Shown here: positions 29,490 through 39,900 of the stretch, piece after piece
Numbering within the stretch: the first letter of the stretch is position 1
How the letters are laid out: every line of letters begins with the position of its first letter
From: Acanthamoeba sp. SK_2022b
Lineage: Eukaryota; Discosea; Longamoebia; Acanthamoebidae
Reading direction: 5' to 3'
NCBI GenBank assembly: GCA_027943245.1
Contig: JANDJZ010000301.1
Span: forward strand, 1 to 55,816
Length of the DNA stretch: 55,816 bases
Made by a program: the position numbers and the translations under genes
The notes under the pieces: model-generated
What the model saw: only the letters and a program-made list of their open reading frames with translations
The model's database searches: none
What the model was told of the DNA's origin: nothing

Positions 29490-30053
29490 ATGTCATCGAC
29501 CAGGCCTCAGGCTCGCCCGGGCGCCGAAGGCTTCACTGCCATCGAGTTGATGGTGGTCGTCGCCATCCTCGCCGTGCTCACCACGCTGGCAGCTCCCAGC
29601 TTCAACCTCATCATCGAGCGCTGGCGTGTTCGCCAGACCGTCGAGGCCCTGCAATCGACGCTGCAGTACGCGCGCTCCGAAGCCGTGCGGCGCGGTGGCG
29701 GCGTTTTCATCCAGAAACTGCCCCAAGGCACCAAGGGCTGCACCCTGGCGGCGCAGCACGCCGACTGGGGCTGCGGCTGGGTGGTGTTCGTCGACCGCAA
29801 TGGCAACAGGCACTGGGATCCCAAGGAGGAGCTGCAGCGCTTCGACACGCCCGCCCGCACCCTCGTCACCCGCTCCCGGTCTGCCTCCATCATCAGTGTG
29901 GACCGCTGGGGTCAGTTGGGCGGACTCACCGCCATGGGTTTCGCCATTGCGCCATCTCCGGCCGGAATCACTTCCGCCGCAACCCAAGGCATTTGCGTCT
30001 CGTCCGGCGGACGCATCCGGGTGGTCGGCCAGGAGGGTATTCCATGCGCCTGA
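29490..30053 (+). CDS. fimT: Type IV pilus minor pseudopilin FimT/GspH-like (cluster 1)
   Basis: The product has 187 residues. A prepilin peptidase site is present: a short basic leader, then G|FTAIELMVVVAILAVL with Glu at position 5 of the mature chain. The rest resembles FimT/GspH-type minor pilins with RSEAVRRGG and the C-terminal GICVSSGGRIRV block. Such proteins prime pilus assembly or bind DNA at the tip in some species. A GGAGG site lies before the ATG. It is the first gene of a six-gene plus-strand operon. Confidence 0.85.
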   Translation: MSSTRPQARPGAEGFTAIELMVVVAILAVLTTLAAPSFNLIIERWRVRQTVEALQSTLQYARSEAVRRGGGVFIQKLPQGTKGCTLAAQHADWGCGWVVFVDRNGNRHWDPKEELQRFDTPARTLVTRSRSASIISVDRWGQLGGLTAMGFAIAPSPAGITSAATQGICVSSGGRIRVVGQEGIPCA

Positions 30054-30682
30054 CTCGTACCCGCAATCGGCATCCCAATGGCTTTACCCTGATCGAAACC
30101 CTGGTCGCCACCGTCATCACGGCCCTGGGTGTTCTGGGAATCCTGGGACTGCAGATGCGCACCCTGGCCGACAACCAAAGCGGCGTGCGCCGCGCCCAGG
30201 CCATCCGGCTGATCGAGGACCTCAGCGAGCGCACGCACGCCAACCCCAACTCCCTCGGACAGATCGGCCGCTACGTTTCCGACTGGAATCACGCCCCCGA
30301 ATCCGTCGCCGACTGCAGTGCCGCCGCATGCGGCCCGGACGCAATGGCCAGCTACCACCTCGCACGATGGAAGGCATCCGTTCGCCAACTGCTGCCAGGC
30401 GGGGCCGCCAAGGTCTTCCTCGCAGGAGACGAGGCAGCCGCCAGCGCCGGCAATGGGCGCCAGCTGGGGATCATGATCAGTTGGCGCGAGAACGAAAAGT
30501 CCGGCAAGGCCGACTACAAGGACCCCATCGGGCTTGATGGCGATGGCGATCGCATGCACGGCGATCAGGCCATGGCCTGTCCTGCAGGCAGAACCTGCCA
30601 CCTGCAATACATCGCACTCAGCGCTCGCTGCGCTCCCTACCTTGCAAACAACGCAGTCCAGCTCTTCTGCGCAGGCCCATGA
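30044..30682 (+). CDS. pilV: Type IV pilus minor pilin PilV-like (cluster 1)
   Basis: The product has 212 residues. The prepilin site is NG|FTLIETLVATVITALGVL; the residue-5 Glu and the IETLVA pattern are typical of PilV. The rest is a variable globular domain with several cysteines. Start 30044 overlaps the end of fimT by 10 bases; the longer in-frame start at 29993 would add an unlikely Arg/Gly-rich leader. The stop overlaps pilW by 4 bases. Confidence 0.85.
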   Translation: MRLTRTRNRHPNGFTLIETLVATVITALGVLGILGLQMRTLADNQSGVRRAQAIRLIEDLSERTHANPNSLGQIGRYVSDWNHAPESVADCSAAACGPDAMASYHLARWKASVRQLLPGGAAKVFLAGDEAAASAGNGRQLGIMISWRENEKSGKADYKDPIGLDGDGDRMHGDQAMACPAGRTCHLQYIALSARCAPYLANNAVQLFCAGP

Positions 30683-31554
30683 ATCCCCATCGCATCGCCA
30701 CCGCCATTGCGGCCAGACCGCGTCAACGCGGCCTGAGCCTCGTCGAACTGCTGGTCGGACTTTTCCTGGGACTGCTGATCATCGGCGTGGCCATGGGCGC
30801 ACTCATGGCGTCACGCGCCGTGTCCGCCACCGTCAGCGATGCCGGTCAGTTGCAACAGCAGGCTTCCCATCTCTTCCGTGTCATGGGCCGGCAGATCCGG
30901 CAGGCGGGGTCCCTGCGGCTGCTTCTTGCATCACACAAGAAGGCAACAGAAGCCATTGACGTGGCAGACCCCGTTGCATTCGAGGCGGGCGCACTGGACT
31001 TCAACCCCGTGCACGACACCATCCAGGGCCTCGATGCACCCGGGCGCTCCCAATACAAGCTCGCCGTGGGCTACAGCAACTACACGCAGCCGCTGCACAC
31101 ATCGGCCATCGAGACCTCACTGCAGCGCAATTGCCTGGGGCAGACCAACAGCGACAGCCTCATCCTGAGCCGCTTTGTCCTGGACGCCAGTAAAAACACC
31201 CTGCGCTGCGCCGGAGCGCCCTCCGCGGGTGCCCAGCCCCTCGCCAGGAACGTCGCCAACTTCCAGGTGCGCTACCTGATCCAGGCGCCGGGGGGCGCCG
31301 CCCGCATCCAGTATGTCAACGCAGCCGCCGTAGGCCAGGACTGGCCTCGCGTCGTCGGCGCCGAGGTCTGCCTGGTGCTCTTCGGCAACGAGGCCATCGA
31401 CATGCCCGCCAACAGCAGCTATACCGACTGCGCCGACAGCGACGGTACGGCCGAATCCATCCACATGGCCACGCTGCCTGCGCCCAGGACGCGGCGCCTG
31501 CACATGGTCTTTCGCAGCGTGTACCAGTTGCGCAGCCAGGGGTTGGCCGGATGA
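30679..31554 (+). CDS. pilW: Type IV pilus minor pilin PilW-like (cluster 1)
   Basis: The product has 291 residues. The prepilin site is RG|LSLVELLVGLFLGLLI with Glu5. The PilW pattern continues with the Gln-rich LQQQASHLFRVMGRQIRQAG block and a C-terminal RRLHMVFRSVYQLR. PilW takes part in the minor-pilin complex that starts pilus growth. The gene overlaps pilV and pilX by 4 bases on each side. Confidence 0.85.
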   Translation: MNPHRIATAIAARPRQRGLSLVELLVGLFLGLLIIGVAMGALMASRAVSATVSDAGQLQQQASHLFRVMGRQIRQAGSLRLLLASHKKATEAIDVADPVAFEAGALDFNPVHDTIQGLDAPGRSQYKLAVGYSNYTQPLHTSAIETSLQRNCLGQTNSDSLILSRFVLDASKNTLRCAGAPSAGAQPLARNVANFQVRYLIQAPGGAARIQYVNAAAVGQDWPRVVGAEVCLVLFGNEAIDMPANSSYTDCADSDGTAESIHMATLPAPRTRRLHMVFRSVYQLRSQGLAG

Positions 31555-32315
31555 CGCACAAGGCTGCAGGCATGCGACATGCCCACACCTGCGCAGCGCA
31601 GCGCCAAAAAGGCATCGCCCTGTTCATCGTGGTGGTCCTGGTCATGCTGTCCATGCTGCTCGCCCTGTGGGCGTCGCGCAGCGCACTGTTCAACGAAATG
31701 TTCGTGGGCAACGATGCCGACTACCAGCGTGCCCTGGAGGCTGCACAGGCCTTGCTGCAGGATGCCGAACTGGATATTCGGGGCGAACAGGCCAGCGGCG
31801 CCGCCTGCGCCGCCAGCAGCAGCCAGCCATCCGTCTGCCGCAGCGGTGCAGGCATCGCACAGTTCCCCCGGGAAACCGGGGAAGTCGGCCTGCTGCTGGC
31901 CAGCCTCGCTGAGGCCACACCCACTGGATGCCGCGATGGCCTGTGCACCAAGCGCACGGGACCTCAGGACTTCTGGAACAACGCGGACGAAGGCCAAGGG
32001 ATCACGCTGGGCCAGATGACTGCCGCTGACGTCGGCGCACGCTACGGCCAGTTCACGGGCGCCATCGCTGGCGGAAAGAGCGACTCCATCCTGGCAAATC
32101 GTGAGGCAGGAAAGGGAGGCTGGTACTGGATAGAGATCCTGCCCTATGACGTCAACGCAGGGAACTCGGGCGTCATCGCCAACGGCTCACCCCGACTGGC
32201 CCTTTACATGCAGCCCCAGGTGATTTATCGCATCACGGCCATTGCCCATGGCCGCAAGAGCAACACCCAGGTGGTGATGCAGCAGACCTACGCCCGGCAG
32301 AAACGCCGCGACTGA
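31551..32315 (+). CDS. pilX: Type IV pilus minor pilin PilX-like (cluster 1)
   Basis: The product has 254 residues. The N-terminus (QKG|IALFIVVVLVMLSMLL) is the PilX type, which lacks the classical Glu5 and is followed by ALWASRSALFNEMFVGND and the RALEAAQALLQDAELDI helix. The tail ends in a beta-rich VVMQQTYARQK segment. In the pilus it links the other minor pilins to PilY1. It starts in an ATGA overlap with pilW and precedes pilY1 by 15 bases. Confidence 0.83.
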   Translation: MTHKAAGMRHAHTCAAQRQKGIALFIVVVLVMLSMLLALWASRSALFNEMFVGNDADYQRALEAAQALLQDAELDIRGEQASGAACAASSSQPSVCRSGAGIAQFPRETGEVGLLLASLAEATPTGCRDGLCTKRTGPQDFWNNADEGQGITLGQMTAADVGARYGQFTGAIAGGKSDSILANREAGKGGWYWIEILPYDVNAGNSGVIANGSPRLALYMQPQVIYRITAIAHGRKSNTQVVMQQTYARQKRRD

Positions 32316-32330
32316 CTCAGGACACCTGAC

Positions 32331-34817
32331 ATGCCCCACCTCTGCCATCCCTGGCTCCGGCGCATCCTGCTGCCAGCGCCGACAGCCGCAGCCATGGCCG
32401 CTGCAGTCCTGGCCGCGCAAAACAGCCAGGCAATGGACATGATTCAGTCGTCGCTTGGGCCCCGAGTCAAGGTCACGATAAAGCCTGGCCTGCCGGCACC
32501 CATCCAGGTCCAGCAGGTCTCGGAGGCAGACACTCCAGTTGCCAGGGTTCAGGCAGATGGCACCGAATTCGCCGCGCCCATTGAAGACTGCCCGGTCGGA
32601 CAACAGGCAGATGCCAAGGGCCGCAGCAGCTCCATGGCCTCCAGCGGCAGCGTGATTACGCGGGCCGGCGTGGACATATTCAGCGCCCGCTACAGCGCAA
32701 AAGCGGCCTGGAGCGGCTGGATCAGCGCAGAAACCGTCCAGGCCGATGGCAGCCTCACCGCAACAGCCGGCTGGCAAGGCAAAACCACGGCCGGCCACCT
32801 GGATGCACTCAGCGACGAACAGGCAATCAATGACCGTCTGATCCTGACCTGGAGCGACAGACTGCAAAGAGGCGTGTCCTTCAAGTGGAATGAACTCGAC
32901 CACCGGCAGAAAGCCTCCCTGGGCATCGATGCCGAAGGAAGAGCAGACAACCTGGGCAAGCACAGGCTCAACTTCATACGCGGCGACCGCCGCATGGAAG
33001 CGCCGGGACAACCGCCGCGCGTTGGCCCCACCCGTCCTTTTCGCCAGCGCAGCTCGCGCCAGGGCGACATCGTCAACTCCCAGATCTGGCATACCGGTCA
33101 TCCCGTGGACAACTGGCCCCTGCCGGGCTATGCCGCCTATACCCTCGCCCAGCAGACCCGCCAGCCCATGATCTATGCAGGCGGCAATGACGGCATGCTG
33201 CATGGCTTTTCGGCCACCGAAGGCAGGGAAAAGATCGCCTACATCCCACGAGGCGTGATCTCCGGACTGGCAAGACTTTCCGACCCCGACTATGACGCCC
33301 GGCATCGCTACTTTGTGGACGGCTCCGCCATGAGCGGCGACATCCCCTCGGGCAGCGTTGCGTCCTCGCAGTGGCGCACTGTGCTGGCTGGCATGGCGGG
33401 CGCCGGAGCCAAGGGCTACTTCGTGCTGGACATCACCCATCCGGAGGCTTTCAGCGAGTCCGGTGCCAGCTCGCTGGTCCTGCTCGACCGAACCCAGACA
33501 CGCAACAGCGATCCCGGCGACTGCGCCAGCCTGGATGAGATGCGCCAGCGCGCCACTTGCCAGGAAAACAAGGACCTGGGCCATATTTTTGCGGCGCCCG
33601 TGCTGGACGATGCCAACCCGCAACGCAGCACTCAGATCACGCAGTTGAACAACAACCGCTGGGCACTGGTGACGGGCAACGGCTACCACAGCACCAACCA
33701 GCGGCCCGTGTTGCTGATCCAGTATCTCGATGGCAACCAGGAGCTGTTGCGCCTCGTTGCCACGGGCAATACCCCAACCGGCACCACCCCCGAGACCTCC
33801 CACAACGGACTCTCCGCCCCGCGCCTTGTGGACATCAATGGAGACGGCCTGCCCGATGTGGTCTACGCAGGTGACATCCAGGGCAATCTGTGGAAATTCC
33901 TCATCGCCAGCGGTGACTCCTCCCGCTGGGGCGTGGCCTTCGACGGCCGGCCGCTGTACACAGCCTGGGGTGGCAGTTCTCCATCGGCCACTCGCAACCT
34001 GCGTCAAGCCATCACCGCCCCTCCTTCCGTACGCGCCAATGACCGGCGCAGGGCCAGCAAAAATGCCAAAGAAGGGCGCGAGCGCTTGACGGCAGGCGGC
34101 ATGCTGGTGGCATTCGGTACCGGACGCCACATCACGCGGCAGGATTCTGGCAACACAGCGGTCCAGAGCATCTATTCCATCCTCGACAGCACCCGCTACA
34201 GGCTGCTCGCGGACGGCAGAGTGCAAGCTTGCCTCGATGGCAAGGATTCGGACTGCAGGCAGCCTGACGGACAGCGAGCGGCACCCGTTTCAGGCATCGG
34301 AGAACTGGCCAGGCGCTCGGTGAACCATCAGCCGGCAGGGGCGGCCGGCCAAGGCTTCTGGCGCGTTGACTCCACGACCGACCTCGACTGGACGCGGCAC
34401 AAAGGCTGGTACATGGACCTGCCCCTGCCGGGCGAGCGCCTGCTCAAGCCAATGGGCTTCCACGACGGCAGCAACATCCTCGCGATCTACAGCCAGATAC
34501 CTGCCGGATCCCCCAGGCGCCCCGGCGAAAGCGCAAGCCCGCCCGACGCCTGCAATGCGAGCGAGGAGCGCCAATTCCTGACATTCATGAACATCATGGA
34601 TGGCAAGCGACCCGGCGTTCCGTTGATGGACAGCAACGGCGATGGGGTCTACGGCACGGCAGATGAGGAGGTCTCGCGCGCAAGCGTCGCCAGGGGATCC
34701 CAGGCCTTGCTCCACAAGGGCCATCACGCCATCGGCTACGACGCCGAAGGCCGTCGCAATGTACTCGCCCGCATGCCGGAGCAATCCCTGCGCCCCAGCT
34801 GGCGCCAAATGAAATGA
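32331..34817 (+). CDS. pilY1: Short PilY1/PilC-type pilus tip protein lacking the N-terminal region (cluster 1)
   Basis: The product has 828 residues, about half the length of the partner in cluster 2. A signal-like N-terminus (TAAAMAAAVLAAQNSQAMD) is followed by a pre-propeller region (residues about 100-245) and the PilC-type beta-propeller, with landmarks YAGGNDGMLHGFSATEG near residue 285 and HIFAAPVLDDAN near 420. Two calcium-type loops are seen: DINGDGLPD (about 502-510) and DSNGDGVYGTAD (about 767). The large N-terminal region present in cluster 2 PilY1 is missing, with no sign of a frameshift. An AGGA ribosome site precedes the ATG. Confidence 0.82.
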   Translation: MPHLCHPWLRRILLPAPTAAAMAAAVLAAQNSQAMDMIQSSLGPRVKVTIKPGLPAPIQVQQVSEADTPVARVQADGTEFAAPIEDCPVGQQADAKGRSSSMASSGSVITRAGVDIFSARYSAKAAWSGWISAETVQADGSLTATAGWQGKTTAGHLDALSDEQAINDRLILTWSDRLQRGVSFKWNELDHRQKASLGIDAEGRADNLGKHRLNFIRGDRRMEAPGQPPRVGPTRPFRQRSSRQGDIVNSQIWHTGHPVDNWPLPGYAAYTLAQQTRQPMIYAGGNDGMLHGFSATEGREKIAYIPRGVISGLARLSDPDYDARHRYFVDGSAMSGDIPSGSVASSQWRTVLAGMAGAGAKGYFVLDITHPEAFSESGASSLVLLDRTQTRNSDPGDCASLDEMRQRATCQENKDLGHIFAAPVLDDANPQRSTQITQLNNNRWALVTGNGYHSTNQRPVLLIQYLDGNQELLRLVATGNTPTGTTPETSHNGLSAPRLVDINGDGLPDVVYAGDIQGNLWKFLIASGDSSRWGVAFDGRPLYTAWGGSSPSATRNLRQAITAPPSVRANDRRRASKNAKEGRERLTAGGMLVAFGTGRHITRQDSGNTAVQSIYSILDSTRYRLLADGRVQACLDGKDSDCRQPDGQRAAPVSGIGELARRSVNHQPAGAAGQGFWRVDSTTDLDWTRHKGWYMDLPLPGERLLKPMGFHDGSNILAIYSQIPAGSPRRPGESASPPDACNASEERQFLTFMNIMDGKRPGVPLMDSNGDGVYGTADEEVSRASVARGSQALLHKGHHAIGYDAEGRRNVLARMPEQSLRPSWRQMK

Positions 34818-34825
34818 GGCACCAC

Positions 34826-35251
34826 ATGCGCCGCCCTCGATCCCCAGGATTCACGCTCATCGAACTCATGATCGTCGTGGCCGTCATCGTCATCCTCGGC
34901 ACGGTCGCCGTCCCCAGCTACAACGAGTACATCCGCGCAGTCCACCGCGCCGACGCCCGCGCCGGCCTGCTCCAGGCCCAGCAATGGCTGGAGCGCGCCG
35001 CCACCGCCAACGGCACCTACCCCACCGAGCTGCCTGCAGACCTGACCTGGGCCCACGACTCCAGCAAGCGCTACACCATCGACTTCCTGTCAACCAGCGG
35101 CCACGACGACGACACCTACACCCTGATCGCCACACGCCGCGGCTCCCAGTTCGGTGACCGATGTGGCGATTTCACGCTGACCCATACGGGCGAGCGTGAT
35201 GCGCTCGGCCTGGGTGTGAATACCACTGCGGTGGAGTGCTGGGGGCGGTAG
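34826..35251 (+). CDS. pilE: Type IV pilin PilE-like minor pilin (cluster 1)
   Basis: The product has 141 residues. The prepilin site is PG|FTLIELMIVVAVIVILGT with Glu5, followed by VPSYNEYIRAVHRADARAGL. A C-terminal cysteine pair (DRCGDFTL ... ECWGR) marks the usual disulfide loop. Start 34826 has GAGG 6 bases upstream; ATG 34814, which overlaps the pilY1 stop as ATGA, would add MRHH and cannot be excluded. It is the last gene of cluster 1, convergent with ribD, with 32 bases between stops. Confidence 0.86.
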   Translation: MRRPRSPGFTLIELMIVVAVIVILGTVAVPSYNEYIRAVHRADARAGLLQAQQWLERAATANGTYPTELPADLTWAHDSSKRYTIDFLSTSGHDDDTYTLIATRRGSQFGDRCGDFTLTHTGERDALGLGVNTTAVECWGR

Positions 35252-35283
35252 CAGTAGCAGTAGCTGCGGCTGCGCATGACGCC

Positions 35284-36420
35284 TCAGGTTGCGCAGCTCA
35301 ACCCAAGCCGATCCGCCCCTACCTTGCGGAGAAGCACCCGCAGGTCGCCTCCCACACTTGAGACTGAATGGAATGACATGGCCTGAGCATCGGCCAGTCT
35401 GCTCAAAGAGGGCGTATCGGCCCAACCGGCTCCGTTCCATAGAAGCTTGGGCGCCAGATAGGCCAACCATTCGTCTACCAGCCCTGCTTCGGCAAGCGCA
35501 GCATTGAGCCGATAGCCGGCCTCGACGTGCAGCTCATTCACTTCCAGCCTGGCCAGATCATGGATCATGGCGGGCACATCCACACGCCCCAGACCATCAG
35601 GCACATACTGCAACTGCGCTCCACGCTCCAGCAGCGCAAGCGCGCGGTTTGATGCCAAATCACTGACTGCCGTGTAGATGACGACCTTGCGTTGCGCAGC
35701 AAACAAGAGTGCATCCGCAGGTGTCTGGAGCTGGCTATCCACCACGATGAGCATGGGCTGCCGGGACGTTTCTACCTCTCTGACATCCAGGCGAGGATTG
35801 TCGGCAAGCACCGTGCCTATGCCCGTAAGGATCGCACAGGAACGGGCGCGCCAGGCATGGCCATCATGCCGGGCTTCGGCAGAGGTGATCCACTGACTCT
35901 GCCCATTGCTCAATGCAGTGATGCCATCCAGAGAAGCCGCCACTTTGGCGCGCACCCAGGGCCTGGCACGAAGCATGCGGCTGAAAAAACCCAGATTCAG
36001 CTCCCACGCCTGATCTGCGCCATCACCAATCTCAACCTCGACCCCTGCGGCGCGCAGCCTCTCAAAGCCCTGGCCACCCACGCGGGGATTGGGATCCGTC
36101 AACGACGCCACGACCTTGCCGATGCCGGCCTCCACCAGCGCATCGCAGCACGGCCCTGTGCGGCCATGGTGAGCGCAGGGCTCCAGGGTCACATAGGCAG
36201 TGGCGCCTCGCACGGAGTGCCCTCGGGACTGGGCATCTCGCAAGGCCATGACTTCGGCATGCGGACCTCCCGCGCGCTGGGTGGCGCCTTGACCCAGCAA
36301 CACCCCCCGGGAGTCGACGATGACGCAGCCGACCCGAGGATTGGGGGAGGTTCTGAACAGCGCTTGCGTGGCAAGCTCGATGGCCTGAGCCATCCATTGC
36401 GAGGACAATTTGGAGACCAT
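35284..36420 (-). CDS. ribD: Bifunctional riboflavin biosynthesis deaminase/reductase RibD
   Basis: The product has 378 residues. The N-terminal deaminase domain has the zinc ligands His54 (GPHAEVMAL), Cys82 and Cys91 (PCAHHGRTGPCC). The C-terminal reductase domain (from about residue 150, RAKVAASLDGITALSNGQSQ) completes the second and third steps from GTP to riboflavin. It starts 36 bases behind the cluster 2 pilE stop on the same strand, so it may be read with the pilin operon as well as from its own promoter. Confidence 0.93.
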   Translation of the reverse strand: MVSKLSSQWMAQAIELATQALFRTSPNPRVGCVIVDSRGVLLGQGATQRAGGPHAEVMALRDAQSRGHSVRGATAYVTLEPCAHHGRTGPCCDALVEAGIGKVVASLTDPNPRVGGQGFERLRAAGVEVEIGDGADQAWELNLGFFSRMLRARPWVRAKVAASLDGITALSNGQSQWITSAEARHDGHAWRARSCAILTGIGTVLADNPRLDVREVETSRQPMLIVVDSQLQTPADALLFAAQRKVVIYTAVSDLASNRALALLERGAQLQYVPDGLGRVDVPAMIHDLARLEVNELHVEAGYRLNAALAEAGLVDEWLAYLAPKLLWNGAGWADTPSLSRLADAQAMSFHSVSSVGGDLRVLLRKVGADRLGLSCAT

Positions 36421-36456
36421 TTCAGGAGGTCAGCGGTAGCCTAGGCCCTCTGCCAA

Positions 36457-36948
36457 CTATCGCCAGCAGTAGTCCATGGCCGCCTGCTTGTTGGCGAAAT
36501 ACTTGTCACTGTACTCTTTCAAGTCCTTGCGGCCATATTGGTCCAGGTAGTAATCGCCGCAGCGATCCGAGGCCATGCCGGCAGATGCCTTTCGCACGGC
36601 CTTGATGGAGTAGGCATCCCGCACATCCTCAGTCACCACAACCGAAATGTCATAGACCGCTGTGCCCTGCCCCTTGGGGGGAGATACCGAGAAATATGCA
36701 GGGAACAGCGCAGAATTCGTCACGGCGGTTCCAGCGCTGTTCTTGTCATAGCGGAAATTCTCCGAATAGAACCGTTCCATCCACTGCTGAGCAGACGAGA
36801 GAACGGTTCTGGCCTCGGACCTGCGGCTCTTGGCCACATATTCCTTGTAGGAGGGGTAGGCCACAGAGGCCAAGATGGCGACGATGGCCACGGTAATCAT
36901 CAGTTCGATCAGCGTGAAACCCGCCATCAATCGAGAATCTCTTTTCAT
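36457..36948 (-). CDS. pilE: Type IV pilin PilE-like minor pilin (cluster 2)
   Basis: The product has 163 residues. The prepilin site is AG|FTLIELMITVAIVAILAS with Glu5, followed by VAYPSYKEYVAKSRRSEA. The C-terminal pair of cysteines lies in SDRCGDYYL and DYCWR. It resembles cluster 1 PilE in layout (same DRCGD-to-C-W-R ending) but is clearly diverged. It overlaps the end of pilY1 by 4 bases and is followed by ribD. Confidence 0.88.
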   Translation of the reverse strand: MKRDSRLMAGFTLIELMITVAIVAILASVAYPSYKEYVAKSRRSEARTVLSSAQQWMERFYSENFRYDKNSAGTAVTNSALFPAYFSVSPPKGQGTAVYDISVVVTEDVRDAYSIKAVRKASAGMASDRCGDYYLDQYGRKDLKEYSDKYFANKQAAMDYCWR

Positions 36949-39900
36949 TGATTGGTCCTCAGGCCGGGGACATCACGCCACTGCATGCGGGGAGAAGAAC
37001 TGAAGCACATGATGGCGTCCGCATTGCGGCCCACCACACGCTTGGCACCCATGCCAGGGCCGCAGGTGGGTGAGGCCTTCTCGCAGGTACTGCCCGTGCA
37101 AGTACATCCAGGTTCGCCCGCCTTGCAGTTTTTGGTGAAGGGCTTCTTGGAGCGGTCATTCACCACGCGTACGCGCTGGTCACCGCCAATGTCCTTGCCG
37201 GCGATGATGACCGTCTTGGAGTTCACCACCATCGTGCCTTGCACATTGCGCTCGGCACGTCCGGAAATAGGATCGATAGTGTAAAGGGTCGTGTTGGGCG
37301 TATCCGAGCACTGGTTGGAATCCGATTTGGGCCGGACCCCCACCAGAGAAAGCACGCCCGCATCCAGCGAAGGATCGGCGAGCACGGCCTCGGCCGAGCC
37401 AGGCAGGGCGATGTACCAGCCATCGTGCTGTGACCAGTCCAGCGCCGTTCCATCGGAAGATAGGTAGACATTGCCCGCACTATCGCGCGTATATGCACGG
37501 GACACCAGCGTGCTGCCCGACCAGGCCGGTAACGCCCTTGACGTGGGCATACCAGGGCGATCCCAGATGCCATAGACGCGTTGCGTGGTGCCCGTCGCAG
37601 GGAAGTCCCCGGTTTCAAATGCATTGCCAGTACCAAAGGTGACCAGCATGCCGCCACGCCCCATGAACAAGGTCTGCGGCGCTGTTGTGATGGGCAGTTG
37701 CGTCGTGACAGCCGAGGCTCCGGTGCCCGTGGTGTACTGGGCTCGGAACAAGGGAAGGTTGGCGGACGACGTGGATTTGTAGGCTACGCCCCAGTTGTCT
37801 GCCGTCGTGCTGGACACATCGAACTTCCACAGATTGCCCTTGAGATCCCCTGCGTAGATCACATCGGCCGTACCGTCGCCGTTGTAGTCCTCCCAGCGTG
37901 GCATGGCCATGCCATTGCCGGTGCCAGCATCGGCGACGATCTTGGTATAGCGCCCGCTCCAACTGCCGCTCGAAGGGCCATCCATGTAGAGGATATAGAG
38001 CACCGCCTTGCCACCGGGAGACCTGTTGCCGTTGCCCAGCAGCAGCGCATACTGGCCGTTGTTCATCTTCGCCACGGGTGTGGCCTGATTGCTGGTGGTA
38101 TGGATACCCACATCGCCGGTGATATAGCCGAGATCCGCATCATCGTCCGACGTGAATTGCCATTTGAAGATGCTGGACGCATTGGACTCCGAGAAGCTCG
38201 AAGGGTCGGTCGCATCGAGAGCAAACACGGCGCGTCCACCGCGACCCAGCGATGCGAAGACATAAGACCGCCACACCGACTTGGAGCCCGATGTCACCAA
38301 GACGTCCGCCGTAAAAGGATTGCCGTCCACATAGGGCCAGATCGTGCCCTGCGGCAAGGTCTCGGTGGAATCCAGTGTGAAATTGGCGTTGTTGAGTTTG
38401 GTGCGACTGGAGGTGTCGCGCTGCAGCGGCAGCTCGGGCAGGCGATTGGCCAGCACCCCCGGCACATAGGCCAGCAGCTCATTGCCATTTTCCGCATCGA
38501 AGGCGTGCAGCATGCCGTCATTGGCAGCCACCCACAGCAGCTTCTTGCGGCTACGGTTGTCGCCGTAGAACTTGGTGTAGTCGGCATTGCCCTGAATCAG
38601 CGCCTGAGGGCGATCCTGTATCCAGGGTGTGCCGTTCACGATGGAGCCCAGCAGACTATTGCCACGCTGGCGCAGAGCGGAGGCGCCCTCCAGAGATTGG
38701 TCGCCGCGCACATAGTTCAAGGCCAGCTTGGCGTTGTCCACGCTGAGCTTGTTGGCTGAAGCCGTGGTCATCTGCTCTTTATATGCGTCGGTCAGGGAGT
38801 CCCAGCGCAAGGCGATACCCGCATTGCTGCCATTGCCGCTGTTGGTGATGATGGCGCGCGTGCCACCCGCCGCAGCGGTCTTGAGCATCAGCCCGGCTTC
38901 CCACGAGTAATTGGCGCCGACATTGCCGTCCGCATCGATCTTGTAGGCCTCCAGCGCGCCCGAATAGGTCGCGTTGTCGAATTTGGCCACGTACTTGTAG
39001 CTGCCTGACACGAACTGAGAGGACGAGATGGCTGGAGCCGCATTCGAGTCCTTCGCCACGGCATCCAGCACCCGGCGCAACTGGGCCTCGAGAATTTCAG
39101 GACGGCGTGCGAGAAAGTAGCCGTCCGGAACACCATCCGAGCCAGAGTTTCCATCGCTGCTCAGGCTGTCCCAACTGGCCTGGTTGGGCGGCATGGTCAG
39201 TGTGCTGTAGGTGCCGTTTGACAGCTTTTCGCTGGAGCGGAAGTAGCCGTATTTCGCGGCGTACCACAGCGGGTCCTTGATCAGTGCATCCGTCTCGCCA
39301 ACCATGTTGAAGGTCATGGGCACCAGATAGTCCTCGTTCTTGACCGTGCAGTAGGCGGAGAATTTGCTGCTGCTGCCGTCGCTGAACGAGACCGTGCCAT
39401 TGCCGGTGACATTGCAGACCGTGCCGTCATACGTCTTGGTGCCAATCAGCCGCTTGCGGTAGCTGTCATCACCGCAGAGATACTGGGAGGTATCGGGCAT
39501 GCCCTTGAGCTTGCCACTGCTGTAGTGCTGGTGGGTCAGGTATCGCCCATTGGCGGATTTGCCGCCCGTTTGCACCCCAATGATACTGAAGCCATGGGTT
39601 CCCGGACTGCCCCCGCAGACACCCGGGATGTCGGTGGTGATTTTGATATCCCAGCCAGAAGGCGAACTGGCATTTGCAATCAAGTCGTAGCGCAGGAAGC
39701 CGGTGATATCCATGTCGTAGTCGCCGCCCATCAGAATGTCATTCCAGGTGACGATGAAGGAACCATAGAACTCGCCGGAACTGATGGAGGCAAAGGTCAA
39801 CGGCGCACTGACATTTCCGCCGTCCTGCACGCTCTCAGGCGTGATATAGACATATTTCTTGGGATTGCTGCCAGGGATCAGTACGTCGATTCGCGGAGAG

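Noticed and set aside
32187..34226. Minus-strand open frame of 679 codons opposite the cluster 1 pilY1
   Set aside because: It is antisense to the PilY1 propeller with its recognisable calcium loop. Its own translation shows no motif.
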